A stretch of DNA of 64,000 bases from assembly GCA_021018815.1 (NCBI GenBank), contig JAITYX010000046.1, positions 638,501 through 702,500 of the forward strand, given 5' to 3'. Source of the stretch: Talinum fruticosum. Its lineage: Eukaryota; Streptophyta; Magnoliopsida; Caryophyllales; Talinaceae. The notes under the pieces are model-generated. The model saw nothing but the letters and a program-made list of their open reading frames with translations. It was not told the DNA's origin and made no database searches. Made by a program: the position numbers and the translations under genes. Below are positions 1-10,995 of the stretch, in pieces (position 1 is the stretch's first letter; each line of letters begins with the position of its first letter).

Positions 1-2416
1 AAAGACAAAGTATGTGAAGCATGCACCGAGGGAAACAAGTCGGATCTTCATTTAAATCTTTGAAGACAGCTTCCACATCCAAACTGCTTGAATTATTGCA
101 TATGGACTTATGTGGTGAAATCCCTGTGAAGAGTCTCGGAGGTCAATCTTACATACTTGTTGTTATTGATGATTATTCACGATTTACCTGGGTGTGTTTT
201 CTTAAGCACAAAAATGAAGCTTTCAAGGAGTTCAGCAAGCTCGTAGAAAAATTCAAGTTGTCTCATACTCGGATCCGGAGGATTCGAACCGACCATGGAA
301 GGGAGTTCGACTACTTAGAATTCTCGTAGTTCCGTGACAAAAATGGAATCTCTCACAACTTCTCAGCACCCGAACTCCTCAACGTAATGGAGTAGTAGAG
401 AGAAAGAACAGAACCCTTGAAGAGATAGCTAGGACTATGATGATCGAACGTGATCTTCCCTACTATTTCGGGCATAGGCGATCAACACGACCAACTACAC
501 TCGAATAGATGCCTCATCGGACCCATTCTGAAGAAAACACCATATGAGCTCTACAAAGGGAAGAAACCAAATATTTCCTACTTCGGACCATTCGGGTGTA
601 AGTGTTTCGTTCACAACAATGGTAAGGATCACTCGACCAAGTTTGATGCTCGGTCAGACGAAGGTATTTTTCTAGGTTACTCCTTTCACAAGCAAAGCTT
701 ATCGCATTTTCAATAAGCGAACTAACAAAGTGGAAGAAAGCATCCACGTAGTGTTTGATGAGCTTGAACAGGAGAAGCCAAGTGAGTCGTCATACTCAAA
801 CCGAAGCTCGGTAGAGATGATGACGAAGCCGAGCATATAAAGACTCGGACTCAACCCGCTCGGAATGAAGTCACTCGGAATGAGACAACTCAAGAGCTCG
901 CTCGGAATGAACAAGTTAATGAAGAGGGTCACTCGTAACGAGGCTTTTGAAGATCAAGCGGCTCAGCCCACAAATCTCGTGAATCGGAGAAGTGGTAAAG
1001 CATTCAAATTTACTTCCAGTCATCCCCAAGAAAACATAATTTCGGATATCAACAGTGGGGTAAGAACTCGTTCCTCTCTACATAATCTATGTGCATTCAC
1101 CGCATTCATTTCATTAAACGAACCCAAAAATGCACTAGAGGCCCTTAATGAACCTGAATGGGTAGAGGCCATGCAAGAGGAACTCAATCAATTCAAGAGA
1201 AACCAAGTCTAGACTCGACCAACCGACCTTCGACCACCCAGTTATAGGAACCAAATGGGTTTTCAAGAACAAACTGGATGAGGGTGGAGTGGTAGTCGAA
1301 ACAAGGCTAGACTTGTGGCTCAAGTTTACAATCAAGAAGAAGGAATCGATTGTGGGGAAACCTTTGCACCTGTGGCCGAATTGAAGCTATCGGAATACTA
1401 TTGGCATTTGCATCTAGCATGCATATTAAATTATATCAAATGGATGTTAAGTGTGCATTTCTCAATGGTTTTATTGAAGAAGATGTCTATGTCGAACGAC
1501 CTCCTGGTTTTGAAAACTCCGAATTTCCAAATCATGTTTTTAAACTTCAAAGGGCTTTCTATGGTCTTAAACAAGCACCTCGAGCCTGGTATGAAAGACT
1601 GAGTAGCTTCTTGGTTCAAAATGATTTTAAAAGAGGTCGGATCGACAAGACTCTCTTCATAAAAACTAAGGGGAAAGATTTCCTTATTGTTCAAATCTAT
1701 GTTGATGATATTATTTTTGGAGCAACTAATGAAAATCTGTGCCAAGAATTTTCTCGGGTTGATGAGTCAAGAGTTCCAAATGAGTATGATGGGAGAACTC
1801 AACTTCTTCCTTGGGTTACAAATCAAACAAGATAAAGATGGAATCCATGTCCATCAATCAAAGTACACCAAGGAACTACCGAAGAAATACAAAACATGCA
1901 TCTACTCCCGGGAGCAGCAGTATAAAGCTTTACTCGGACGAGAAAGGTAAAGCAATAGATCAAAAACTTTATCGAGATGCGGACTACGCAAGATACAAAG
2001 TTGATCGAAAGAGCACATCCGGAGCTTGCCAATTTCTAGGTCCATCCCTAATATCTTGGCACTCAAAGAAGCGTAACTCGGTAGCTTTATCAACTGCTGA
2101 AGCTGAATATATTGCAGTTGGAGCTTGTTGCGCTCGGATTATATGGATTAAGCAACACTTGAAGGATCTTAGACTATTCCTCAACTCAATTCCAATCAAG
2201 TGTGACAACTAAAGCGCAATCAGCATCACCAAGAATCCTGTCCAAGCACTCGAAAACAAAGCATATCGAGGTCACATATCACTTCTTACGTGATCACTCG
2301 AAAAAGGTGATATTAAACTTGAGTTCATTCCTACTAATCTTCAATTAGCTGATATTTTTACTAATCCTCTTGGTGAAGATCGGTTTTGCTTTATTCGGAA
2401 TGAGCTTGGTATGTGA
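1..2416 (+). pseudogene. copia pol remnant: integrase, reverse transcriptase, RNase H
   Basis: This encoded the enzymes that copy the element's RNA and insert the cDNA. Integrase fragments include LLHMDLCGEI and IRTDHGREF (two catalytic Asp) near 90-300, and VVERKNRT near 390 (catalytic Glu). Reverse transcriptase runs from about 1230 to 1800, with [25 protein letters not shown] and the YVDD box at 1698-1709. RNase H is at about 1975-2210 (DRKSTSG, STAEAEY), and the C-terminal tail LEFIPTNLQLADIF ends at a TGA at 2414-2416. The frame is broken many times. Compared with the copy at 37625-37830, about 200 bp are missing between RT and RNase H (near 1950-1980), so it could not make a complete enzyme even if the small frameshifts were sequencing errors. 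Confidence 0.9.
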
Positions 2417-3059
2417 AATGCTTAATTATGTGCTATTCTTATTCATTGCATAATTCCGTGTTATGTGTTTTCCCTTTAATAACCATTAGCTCGGTTGATT
2501 CAATGATACTTGGGTTAATAGTTATTTTGTGTTTCGAGTCACTTAGAAATCTATCCGAGTCAAACTCGGACGTAGAGAAACTTGGACTTCAAATTTTCTC
2601 AAGCTATCTCTACATCGGTGGAGAGCTTCGATTATATTTTCAAAATCTCTTCTCTTTCTTTCTCTCGAGCGCCGTGATCGGTCGATACCCGTGGATCTCT
2701 AACCGCTGAAATCTTAACCGTTGAAGAGAACCGTCACACCGGTCTTCAATGACCGATGGACAAGTCGAGTCGAACGGAGTTATACTTAACGGATAGTTGA
2801 CGGGCGTGTATATTTTCTATAAATAGCGCCTATTCATCTTCGTCTCGGTATTCTACATTCCATCTCTCTCAAACGAAAAATTTTCGCGGAAGATTTCTAC
2901 GTGAACAGTGATCTTTGAAGTTCTTCAAGCATCGTAAAGGCCATCTCTCGTAAGTTTCGATCGCTCTCATCTTTTTTTCTACATCTTTTCTGGTTCTTCT
3001 CTTCTACTTCTCCTTCTCTTCTCTACTCAAAATTTTCATCTTTCCTTCCATCGTTCAAA
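2417..3059 (+). other. pol/env spacer of copia copy 1
   Basis: This noncoding stretch lies between the end of pol and the ATG of the env-like ORF. It aligns with 38277-38934 in copy 2 and with the spacer of every tandem-array unit. It holds a CT-rich tract near 2650 and a TATA box at 2817-2830, followed by a pyrimidine-rich leader of about 230 bp. Confidence 0.8.
2817..2830 (+). promoter_or_regulatory. Internal TATA box upstream of env-like ORF, copy 1
   Basis: CTATAAATAGCGCC is a strong plant TATA box about 230 bp upstream of the env-like ATG at 3060. The same box stands in the same place in copy 2 (38678) and, as CTATAAATAGCATC, in most array units. This suggests the env-like gene has its own promoter; transcription is not shown by the sequence. 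Confidence 0.6.
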
Positions 3060-4640
3060 ATGCCTAAAAGAGGAAACCATCCCGACTTCCGGATCTCTTC
3101 TTCCTCCAAAAGCCTCGCACCAAAACGCCGTAAAGCTCAACCCCTCCAAACCCATTGTCACCCAAGCACCTTGCGCTGGACGACAAGTTCTTTCCTACAA
3201 CCAAATTTTCTTGGTTGGCTCACATTCAAACCACCGGAGCATATAACTTCATGTGCTTCAGCGAGTTTATCTATCCCGAACTCGTTTTTGAGTTCTACAC
3301 TCACCTTACCCACTCCGAAAATGTTCTAACCTCCAGGGTTCGTAACATCACCGTTCGCATCAACACCTCTCTCCTCCACCGCTTGTTCAAGGTCTCCTCT
3401 CTCTTCTTAAACAGCAACCCCATTCCGTTCACTGAAGTCGCCGACGACTTCTTTGACAAGTTCGCCAAAGAGTTTCCTGAGTCCCGGAAAAACTTTTCGT
3501 GACTTAGTTGAAGTTGAAGCTCGCTTTACGTGCTTTCTGCTGATGAGAACTTTTTCTCACAGCATTCCAAGCAAGGAGAACCCCAACTCCAAGCACCTCA
3601 AAGCTCTCTTTGACATTCTTAAGGGCTACGAAGTAGACCTCTTCCCTCCATCATTGAGCGAATGGCCGCCGTGCCAGCTCAACTTCAATCAAAGAAGAAC
3701 ACCTCACTTCCTTTTGGTGCTCTTCTCACCCTCGTCTTCAAACAATTCCAAGTTCCTCTCCCCTCGGACCCAAACGCCGTAGTCCGAGGCTGCCGTTGTT
3801 GTCGGCAAGAAGGAATTGCAGGGGTATGGATACCGAGAAACTAACCCCGGTGTCCGGGTTCATAACTCGAACCGAGGCCTCCTCTTCGCCTCGGACTCAT
3901 AAATCAACCCCTCTCTCTCTTCCCTTTCCACTGGTGGTGCTTCCACCTCCGGTGCCTCCAAATCTCTCTCTCGCTCTCTTGTCCCCCATTTTTATGGACA
4001 AGATCGGCTCTGTGTCCTCTGCTTTCCAGGACACACTCCGGTCTTTCAAGCATATCCTCCAACATCCGACCATCAACCAAAAGACCTGGTCAATCCCAAA
4101 TCCGAGAGCGAGTAGTCTCTAGTTCTTGAGATGAGGGCACCGGTGACGGAGCGAAGGAGCTGGTCGAGCTCCTCGAGAGAGAAGGTCCAAGGCGGCTCAG
4201 GACCATGGTGACTCGGACGCGTCCGAAGCGTCTTCGAGCCCAGCTTTGACCTCCTCGGACAACGGGGATGAAGAAGAAGAAGCTGCAGATGCGAAGCGGC
4301 AGACGCCGAGGAGCTCGCGGGCGAGGCAGCTCCATCCGGGCAAGGAGTGGAACACAAAGAAGAAGCAGTGGGAACTGCCGAGCGTCGATCGCTCCACAAG
4401 CTCATGTGGTAGTACTCGACTCGCAGACAGCGCTGCGGTGGGTCGAAGACCTCCCTACTCCCGAGGTCCCAAGGGAAGAACCTCTCGATCCACTCACTCC
4501 GGTCGGCCACTCGTAGCCGAGCCCCGACAATCATACCAGGTTCTCCCTTCGCCACGCTCAAGCACATCGTCAAGATCATACCCGCGACGGCGCACCTCTA
4601 CTCCCTCCGCTACTACATCAACAACCCCTCCTCCCTCGTA
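3060..4640 (+). pseudogene. SIRE-type env-like ORF, copy 1 (broken)
   Basis: The ORF starts with MPKRGNHPDF at a clear ATG. The N-terminal half (about 3060-3830) is the conserved part and is split over frames: FFPTTKFSWLAHIQTTGAYN, SEFIYPELVFEFYTHL, SLLHRLFKVSSLFLNSNPI, LLMRTF and LPFGALLTLVFKQFQVPLP. I associate this with the plant family annotated as 'putative plant transposon protein', from memory and without a search. The C-terminal half (3840-4640) is GC-rich. In copy 2 the matching part encodes a charged coiled coil with an Arg/Ser-rich tail. Function is unknown; the name 'env-like' comes only from its position after pol. At least four frame breaks are present. Confidence 0.75.
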
Positions 4641-5101
4641 GGCGCCATGCACCGTGGCACAATTCCAAAGTCTGCGCAGATTCTTCCTCTCTCGAAAGAT
4701 TTTCTCTCCTCTATTTTGTCCGGACATCTTCCTTGTATTTTTTTTTCGTTGTTTTTGCTTGAAAGGCAAGGGGGAGAAATAGAGTCGAAAACTTGTTGTC
4801 TAGTTTAGGGAAAACTTGTTGTCTAGTTTAGGGGAGCTTTCCCTCTCAATCTATGTAATTTTGTTAAGTTCAATGAAGTAATGCTTTCTCTTCTATAACT
4901 TCGTGTTCACAATCATTCCGAGTTAACATTATTTCATTATTTAGCATATTTTCGTTGTATGCTCCGATTGTTTTCGTTATACTCGATACAGTATGTATAC
5001 TTTACTTAATTTCTTTTATGAGCAACTATTCGGAGTCGGATCCTTTTCACTAACAAAGTTTCTATCTATGCATGGAATGCCTTTCATCAAAAAGGGGAGA
5101 T
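4641..5101 (+). other. 3' untranslated region with polypurine tracts, copy 1
   Basis: It contains an upstream purine run at 4762-4780 (AAAGGCAAGGGGGAGAAAT) and the primer tract for plus-strand DNA at 5090-5101, directly before the LTR. A 23-bp tandem duplication sits at 4788-4810 and 4811-4833; copy 2 has only one such unit. Confidence 0.75.
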
Positions 5102-6688
5102 TGAAGACTCGGACACTCGCTCAACGCATTTCGAGTTACATTACATGAATCGGGTATAACCATCTCGTACTTATAGAGTTTTGATTCCAAGGCATTCTCT
5201 GTGTTTTAGAAACTTTTCTGAATGAAATGGTATCTTTTCTAAGTACTACAGACTTGTACTTCATGTGTTTATTGCGCTTCTTTAAGTGACTCGAAAACCG
5301 ATTCTTTGTTCCGAGTCCAAGCATCACTCGGATTTATCGTAGATTGAGTGGACTAGTGTTTCACCTTCTCTCACTCGAAACCGGCTTCGATTATAAACTC
5401 TATTTCATTAGAGTCGGTACCTCTAGTCTATTTCATACTTAGTCTATATCAAGTTATCTCACTCGATATTCTTTACTTATCTTGATCTATCGCTTAGACT
5501 AAGTCGGATGGAATTTTGAGTTATATAATTATTAGACTCGAAAATTCCACTTCTCTTCGACTCGGATAATTAGTTGATTAATTATCATAATTATTTATTA
5601 TCTCGTGTCTAATCTTGGACCAAAGTATTTCATACTTTGAGAACCAAAATTGCTTTACTTTTGTAGGTTATTCAAACGAGGATACACTTTTCAAATCACA
5701 AAAAGTAACCTAGGCTTCAAAACGTCAAATCACCAGCAGACATGGCTTTTCACCTTCTCTCGCTCCAATCCCGTAAGATTGTGTCGTGGCCGCTCTGTTT
5801 CCAAATCTGGAAAACTGGAACGCTAAGCTTAATGGTGGTTTCCACCTTATCTTTCAAGACACCGCCAGTGGTTTTGGGACTTCCAAGAGAGTTTAAACCG
5901 TTGTCCAACGTTCACATTACAATGGATACTTTCTGGGTGACTCGAAAGCTTCTATCAACAGATCACAGAGGACTCTCGGCCGGCAGATGAAGATAACGGC
6001 TACTCGCCTGGTCATCTATAAATAGAAGCCACTTCACAAGACTTGAAGATTGCCGAGCTTATTGTTAATATACGTACTTGTGCAAAGTCTTTGTATTCAT
6101 TCTCAATCTTCTACTTACAACTCCTATTCTCGTAATTCATTACGTTCGAGTTGTAAGGTCTTGTACTCGATTACAAACTCTTTCTTACTTTCTTTGTAAG
6201 GTCCCTTGACTAAGCCGTAAGGGTGAACTCAGCTTAAGTTGTCCCTAGCTATAAGGGTTATCTCAGCTAGGAAGTACTAGATCGGATAAGGGAATTTCGA
6301 GTCTAGGAAAACTTGTAAAGAGTTGTCTAAGGGAGCAACTCGGGTTCGGTCAGTTCACGGTATTTTGTGGACTCAAAATAGTGGATTTGACTTCGTGTGC
6401 TGGATTGACATGGTCCATGGTTTTCTCGCCCCAGGAGGGTTTCCACGTAATCTCTAAGAATTTACTTTCCGAGTTCATTCTAGACTCGGACTCGTCTTAA
6501 AGCATTTGCTTTTCTTGCCATTTCTATCTATTCAATCTTTCCGAGTCTCTACTTTTCTCGGCTCTATTTTGACTCGTAACCGCATTATGTATTTCACCTG
6601 GCAAAAGAGTTTGAATTTCCACAAGATCTCTTCCTCACCCTATTCACCCCCGTCTAGGGTGACTCGAACTCTCCCGAGCAAACCTTCA
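5102..6688 (+). repeat. 3' LTR of copia copy 1
   Basis: It begins TGAAGACTCGGAC directly after the polypurine tract and ends AAACCTTCA. It aligns over its length with the LTRs at 31662-33231 and 40971-42573. The TATA box CTATAAATAG is at 6015-6024, with a pyrimidine-rich U5 after it. The expected primer-binding sequence does not follow, as expected for a 3' LTR. The flank at 6689 is TTCTT; the matching target duplication would lie outside the window. Confidence 0.88.
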
Positions 6689-8610
6689 TTCTTGTATTAT
6701 GATCTCTTTGTTTCTTTTCATCCTATTCTTATTATACTCCCGCACTCGATCCCTAATCCTTCACCTTTCACCAATATCAACCTACCCTCGCAAAAGTTCA
6801 TAAAAAGCCTTCTCGAGTCAACAAAAGCCTTCTCGTAGTCACCACCGCCACGCTTCCAGATCCGGTTCAAGACCTAAATTAGCAGGGGGACAACCTGACG
6901 GCGCCGGATCTTCCTTCAACTACGGTTTATTTGATTTCATTATTTGTTTCTTTTAGTATAGTAGAGAAGAGTGTAATCGCTTTTCAATCTCCACGTCGGA
7001 TGTAATATTTTAATTTTCTTTTAGCTTTCTTTTTCTTTTTTTTTGTTTTCTTTATCGCTTCGTTGTCATGCCTTGGTTGTTTTAATTTTTCACTTAATGT
7101 TGTATGCTTGTTTTCAATGCATTACCTAAACTCACGTCTCAAATTACTAAAGGTCGTCTGCATTACCGGCGGAATGGAAGGGCTTATCCATATGTTTCGT
7201 ACCTTCGCCCCGAGTCCGGATTCTTAGTTCTAGACCAATAGAGTAAATTTTAAACCTCTTTCAAGCATAGGTTTCCCATAGATTAGAAGCGTATTTATTT
7301 ATTTTTTTAGTTTATATTCCTAAAGTTGGCTGATGACTCTATTTTCCTATTTTACTTCTTTTAATTCGCTCCTCGGCATTTCGGATCGAAAAATAAGAAT
7401 GAAAGGGATTTCTATTTTTGACAGCCGGGCCATGGACCGAGACTAAGCACCTCAATCATGGCCCATGGCTACTTCGTGAAGCGTACGGCGCTGGCTTTCG
7501 CCGGCGCCGGATCGTCACCGGTGGGACTTTGGTCCAAATCGGTGTTTACACACCGGCTTGGTCCAAAAGCCCTCCGACACAATTAAATTAATTCTAATTT
7601 GTTTTATTTTTAGTTGTAAAATAATATGCCGAGGCTCTTTTGATTTTTGATTATAAAATATGATTTTCAAATATGGGGATGAACCTTTCATTAAGATTAC
7701 TCAATTTTAGTAAATCTAATTTAAAGCGAATTATGAAAAGTTGAATGGCGGTTTTATTAATATTTCTATTTTAGTAATTATTTTGAGAAGTCCTAGGATA
7801 TTATTTCTTAACCGAAAAATAAAGATTAGGGTTTTCTGCTTTTTCCGTGACGCGCTAGGGCCAAATTGGTGTGAAAACACCGGCTTGGACTCCAGCCAGC
7901 CTACGGACCACCCGGTGCAGGAGGCAACCTATACCTAGTGGTGGCTAGCGCTCGCCGGGGTCGTGGCTGAGATAATCAGCCTCGGTCTCTAGCGTGGCTA
8001 GGCAGATCCGGAACCCTTTTTTCTACTGTTCAATTAGAAATAGCCGGAAACAGATTTAGGAGGAATAAATGAAAAAGGAGTCGCCAATCAGTTTTTAGGA
8101 ATGAAAATCTAACAAAAACAAAAATAAGGTTCGCTATTTCAATCATAGTACAGGAAAACTAAGACTAAAAGAGGCTAAAAAATCACTTCATCGGTTTTTG
8201 AGCTAAGAATCGAGTAAGTAGCGAGGGTACAAAACAAAGGGATATACCCTTCCGTTCCGCCCATCCGATGACGACCATTACTAGTTCGAGTAGTGAATTA
8301 AAATAATTTAGAAAAGAAAGAAAGACACTACATGCTAAGAGAAATTTAAGCAACCAAACATAGTAAAAGAAAGAGATAAAAGCGAAATTAAAGAAAGCGG
8401 TAAAGAAAGTAAAAGCAAAAAGAAAGGAAAGCGAAAAACTAAAAGATTACATCGGGCGGGGAGGAATTAAAAGTGATACATCTCGAATCCATAATATGGA
8501 AAGCGATAAAAGTATAAAAATAAGTAATTAAACCGTTGAAGATTGAATCTAGAATTTAGTGATGCTCGATCCGAATGTCGAATCTAAATCTAGTGATGCG
8601 ATGGTGGTAG
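6689..8610. repeat. Inverted-arm repeat, possibly Ty3/gypsy Tat/Ogre-like LTR material
   Basis: No gene is seen. About 6950-7600 on the plus strand matches the reverse complement of about 7800-8430. Shared blocks are the 'GGCGGAAyGGAAGGG' stretch (near 7172 and 8260), 'GGATTCTTAG' versus its partner near 8205, and a CCTAAA...GGCGACTC-type block near 7320 and 8075. The left arm is found again at 10690-10995 plus 13054-13330. The motif pattern reminds me of LTR ends of Tat/Ogre elements; that assignment is from memory and weak. No coding domain supports it. Confidence 0.4.
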
Positions 8611-10201
8611 TGAAGGTTTGCTCAAGGAGAGGCTAAGTCACCCTAGAGGGGGTGAATAGGGTGATGAAAGATTTTTCTGAAAAATCAAACTCTTTTGATT
8701 AAAGGACAGACGATGCGATTCCGAGTCTACACTAGGGTCGAAAAGTATGAACTTAGAATGAAGATGCAGATAGAACCGAAGCTTTAAGACAGTCCGAGTC
8801 TAGAATGAACTCGGAAAGTGAAGACACGTGAAAATACGTGGAAACCCTCCTGGGCGAGAAAACCACGGACCGTGATAATCCAAGCACGAAGTCGAATCCA
8901 CTATTTTGAGTCCACAAAATACGATAGATCGGATCGACCCCGAGTTGCTCCCTTAGACAACTCTTAACAAGTTTTTCCTAGACTCGTAAATTCCCTTATC
9001 TCGATCTAGTACTTCCTAGCCGAGATAACCCTTACAGCTAGGGACAACCGAGCTGAGTTAACCCTTACAGCTCGACCAAGGGACCTTACTTAGAGAGTAA
9101 GAAAGAAAGTGTTTGTAACTAAGTACAAGACCTTACAACTCGAATATAATCAATTACAGAGTGGGAGTTGTAAGTAGAAGATTGAGAATGAATACAATGA
9201 CTATTGCTTAAGTAAGTGTATTGACAATATGTTCAAGCAATCTTCAAGTCTTGAGAGTTGGCTTCCTTTTATAGATGCCCAAGCAGCTTAGCCGTTGAGT
9301 CCATCTTCCGACCGGAAGTTCCTTTATGACCGTTGTGAAGGATTTTCCGAGTCACTCAAAAAGTATCCGTTGAGATATGAACGTTGGGCAATGGTTCTTG
9401 ACTCCTTTGGAAGTCCCAAAACCACCGGTGGTGTCTTGAAAGATAAGGTGGAAACCACCGTTTAGCTTGGTCTTGCGGATTTCCAGCTTTGGAAACGGAC
9501 AGCCTCGACACGCTCTTTTGGGGCTAGGTCGGAGGTGGAAAAAGCCTTATCTCGCTAGTGATTTGACGTTTTGAATCCGGTTACTTTTGTAATTCAAAAA
9601 GTGTAGCCTCGTTTGAATATCCTACAAAAGTAAATCAAATTGGTTCTCAAAGTATAAAATACTTTAGTCCAAGATTAGACATAGATAATAATATAATTAA
9701 GATAATTAAGTGACTAATTATCCGAGTCGGAAAAGGAATGGAATTTTCTAAGTCTAATATCCATGAAACTCAAATTTCCATCCGAGTTAGTCTAGGCGAG
9801 AATCAAGTTAAATAAAAGAATATCGAGTGAACAAACTTGATCTAAACTAAGCATGGTTCGGACTAGAAGTGCTGACTATATCGGAATAAAACCCGTAACA
9901 TGAAGTCGACACTGAGTGCGGTTGTGCGAATACTAGTCATCCGAACATGCGATAATTCTAAGTGATGAGAGACTCGGAACCGAGTGAAACAACGTGAGTG
10001 AATATATGTTTTCCGAGTCACGAGAGACAAGCAAAAATACATGAAATAATTGCTATATCACTTAGAGGAAATACTATATCATTCAGAAAAGTTTCTAAGG
10101 TACAGAGAATGACTTGGAATTAAAACTCTATGAGTGAGAAGGTCTTATACCCGATTCCCTTAATAGAACTCGAAATGTGCAGAGTAAAGTATGAGTCTTC
10201 G
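8611..10201 (-). mobile_element. Solo copia LTR (SIRE-like family), antisense, with target duplication
   Basis: Read on the minus strand it matches the copia LTRs end to end. On the plus strand it starts TGAAGGTTTGCTC (complement of the LTR 3' end) and ends ...GAGTCTTCG (complement of the LTR 5' start). The flanks carry a perfect 5-bp duplication, GGTAG at 8606-8610 and 10202-10206. The minus-strand TATA box lies near 9267-9275. No internal domain is present, so it is a solo LTR left by LTR-LTR recombination. The terminal base is G instead of the expected A. Confidence 0.9.
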
Positions 10202-10690
10202 GGTAGATTAAAGGGGCCTTTTGTGAGTTTTGAGTGTAGGTAAGTAAAGGAGATGTATGAATGATGGAGTATTAGGTTCGGATGTAGTTGGAATAGGAAA
10301 TAGAATGGGAAGAGGTCGAAAAGGGACCAAGAGATCGAATATAGAATGGAGTATTTGGTAGCTCTTAGGCGAATTTCGGTAGAGTAATAATTAGTGATGA
10401 GCCATTGGGAGAATGAGAGCCAAAGCTCTATATTCATAGGGTGAGTTTAGGTCAAGGAAATTACCTAGGGTTAGCTCGGCCAGCCGTCGAAAAGCAGCAG
10501 CAAAATCGGGCAAGATATTGTGAAGATTGAACCGGATAAAACCGAGATAAAACTTGTTGAACTACATGCTATCCAGGCATACCTAGGCTTTCGTGCCCTA
10601 GCGTGTTTCCAAGGGAATCTCGAAAGCAAAATGTTGCATTTCACTTCAAATTCTAGGGTGACAGAGTGCCAGGCATAGTAGCTTTCCAAA
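10202..10690 (-). repeat. Continuation of the older repeat after the solo LTR
   Basis: This resumes the sequence interrupted at 8610 and begins with the second copy of GGTAG. Read on the minus strand it looks like an LTR promoter region (TATGAATATAGAGC near 10430). It ends in an inverted pair, CTTTCCAAAAAT near 10682 and ATTTTTGGAAAG near 10725. No gene is seen. Confidence 0.4.
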
Positions 10691-10995
10691 AATGGAAAGT
10701 TTTAAATTTTGGCGTGTTTCTATTTTTGGAAAGTTTCATTTTCTTTATCGCTTTCATGTATTCCTTTCATATGTTCTTTTATCGCTTCGTTGTCATGCTA
10801 GGGTTGGTTTAAATTTTGAACTTAATGGGCGGAACAGAAAGGCTTATCTATATGTTTCATACCTTCGCCCTCGAGTCCGGATTCTTAGTTCTAGACCGAT
10901 GGATTCAACTTTAATCCTCTTTCAATTTTAGTTTTCCCATACTAAGATTAGAAGCGTATTTATTTATTTTTGTCGGTTTGTATTGCTAAAATTAA
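10690..10995 (+). repeat. Second copy of the older repeat, left part
   Basis: It matches about 7035-7325, including TTTATCGCTTCGTTGTCATGC, the GGCGGAA...AAGGCTTATC block, CCGGATTCTTAGTTCTAGACC and GATTAGAAGCGTATTTATTTA. It stops at ATTAA (10991-10995) where an antisense copia LTR is inserted, and resumes at 13054. Confidence 0.65.

Larger units (their letters stand above)
1..6688 (+). mobile_element. Partial Ty1/copia retrotransposon, SIRE-like (copy 1)
   Basis: This is the 3' part of a SIRE-like copia element that enters the window within the integrase region. The order is integrase, reverse transcriptase, RNase H, a 640-bp spacer, an env-like ORF, a polypurine tract and the 3' LTR. An additional ORF between pol and the 3' LTR is the hallmark of the SIRE/Maximus lineage. 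It aligns in the same order with the full-length element at 31662-42573. The 5' LTR and gag lie outside the window. All coding parts are frameshifted. Confidence 0.9.

Noticed and set aside
4073..4579. Long minus-strand ORF of 168 codons over the env-like tail
   Set aside because: It is a shadow of the GC-rich, Ser/Arg-rich end of the env-like ORF on the plus strand; no independent support, and it is not preserved in copy 2.
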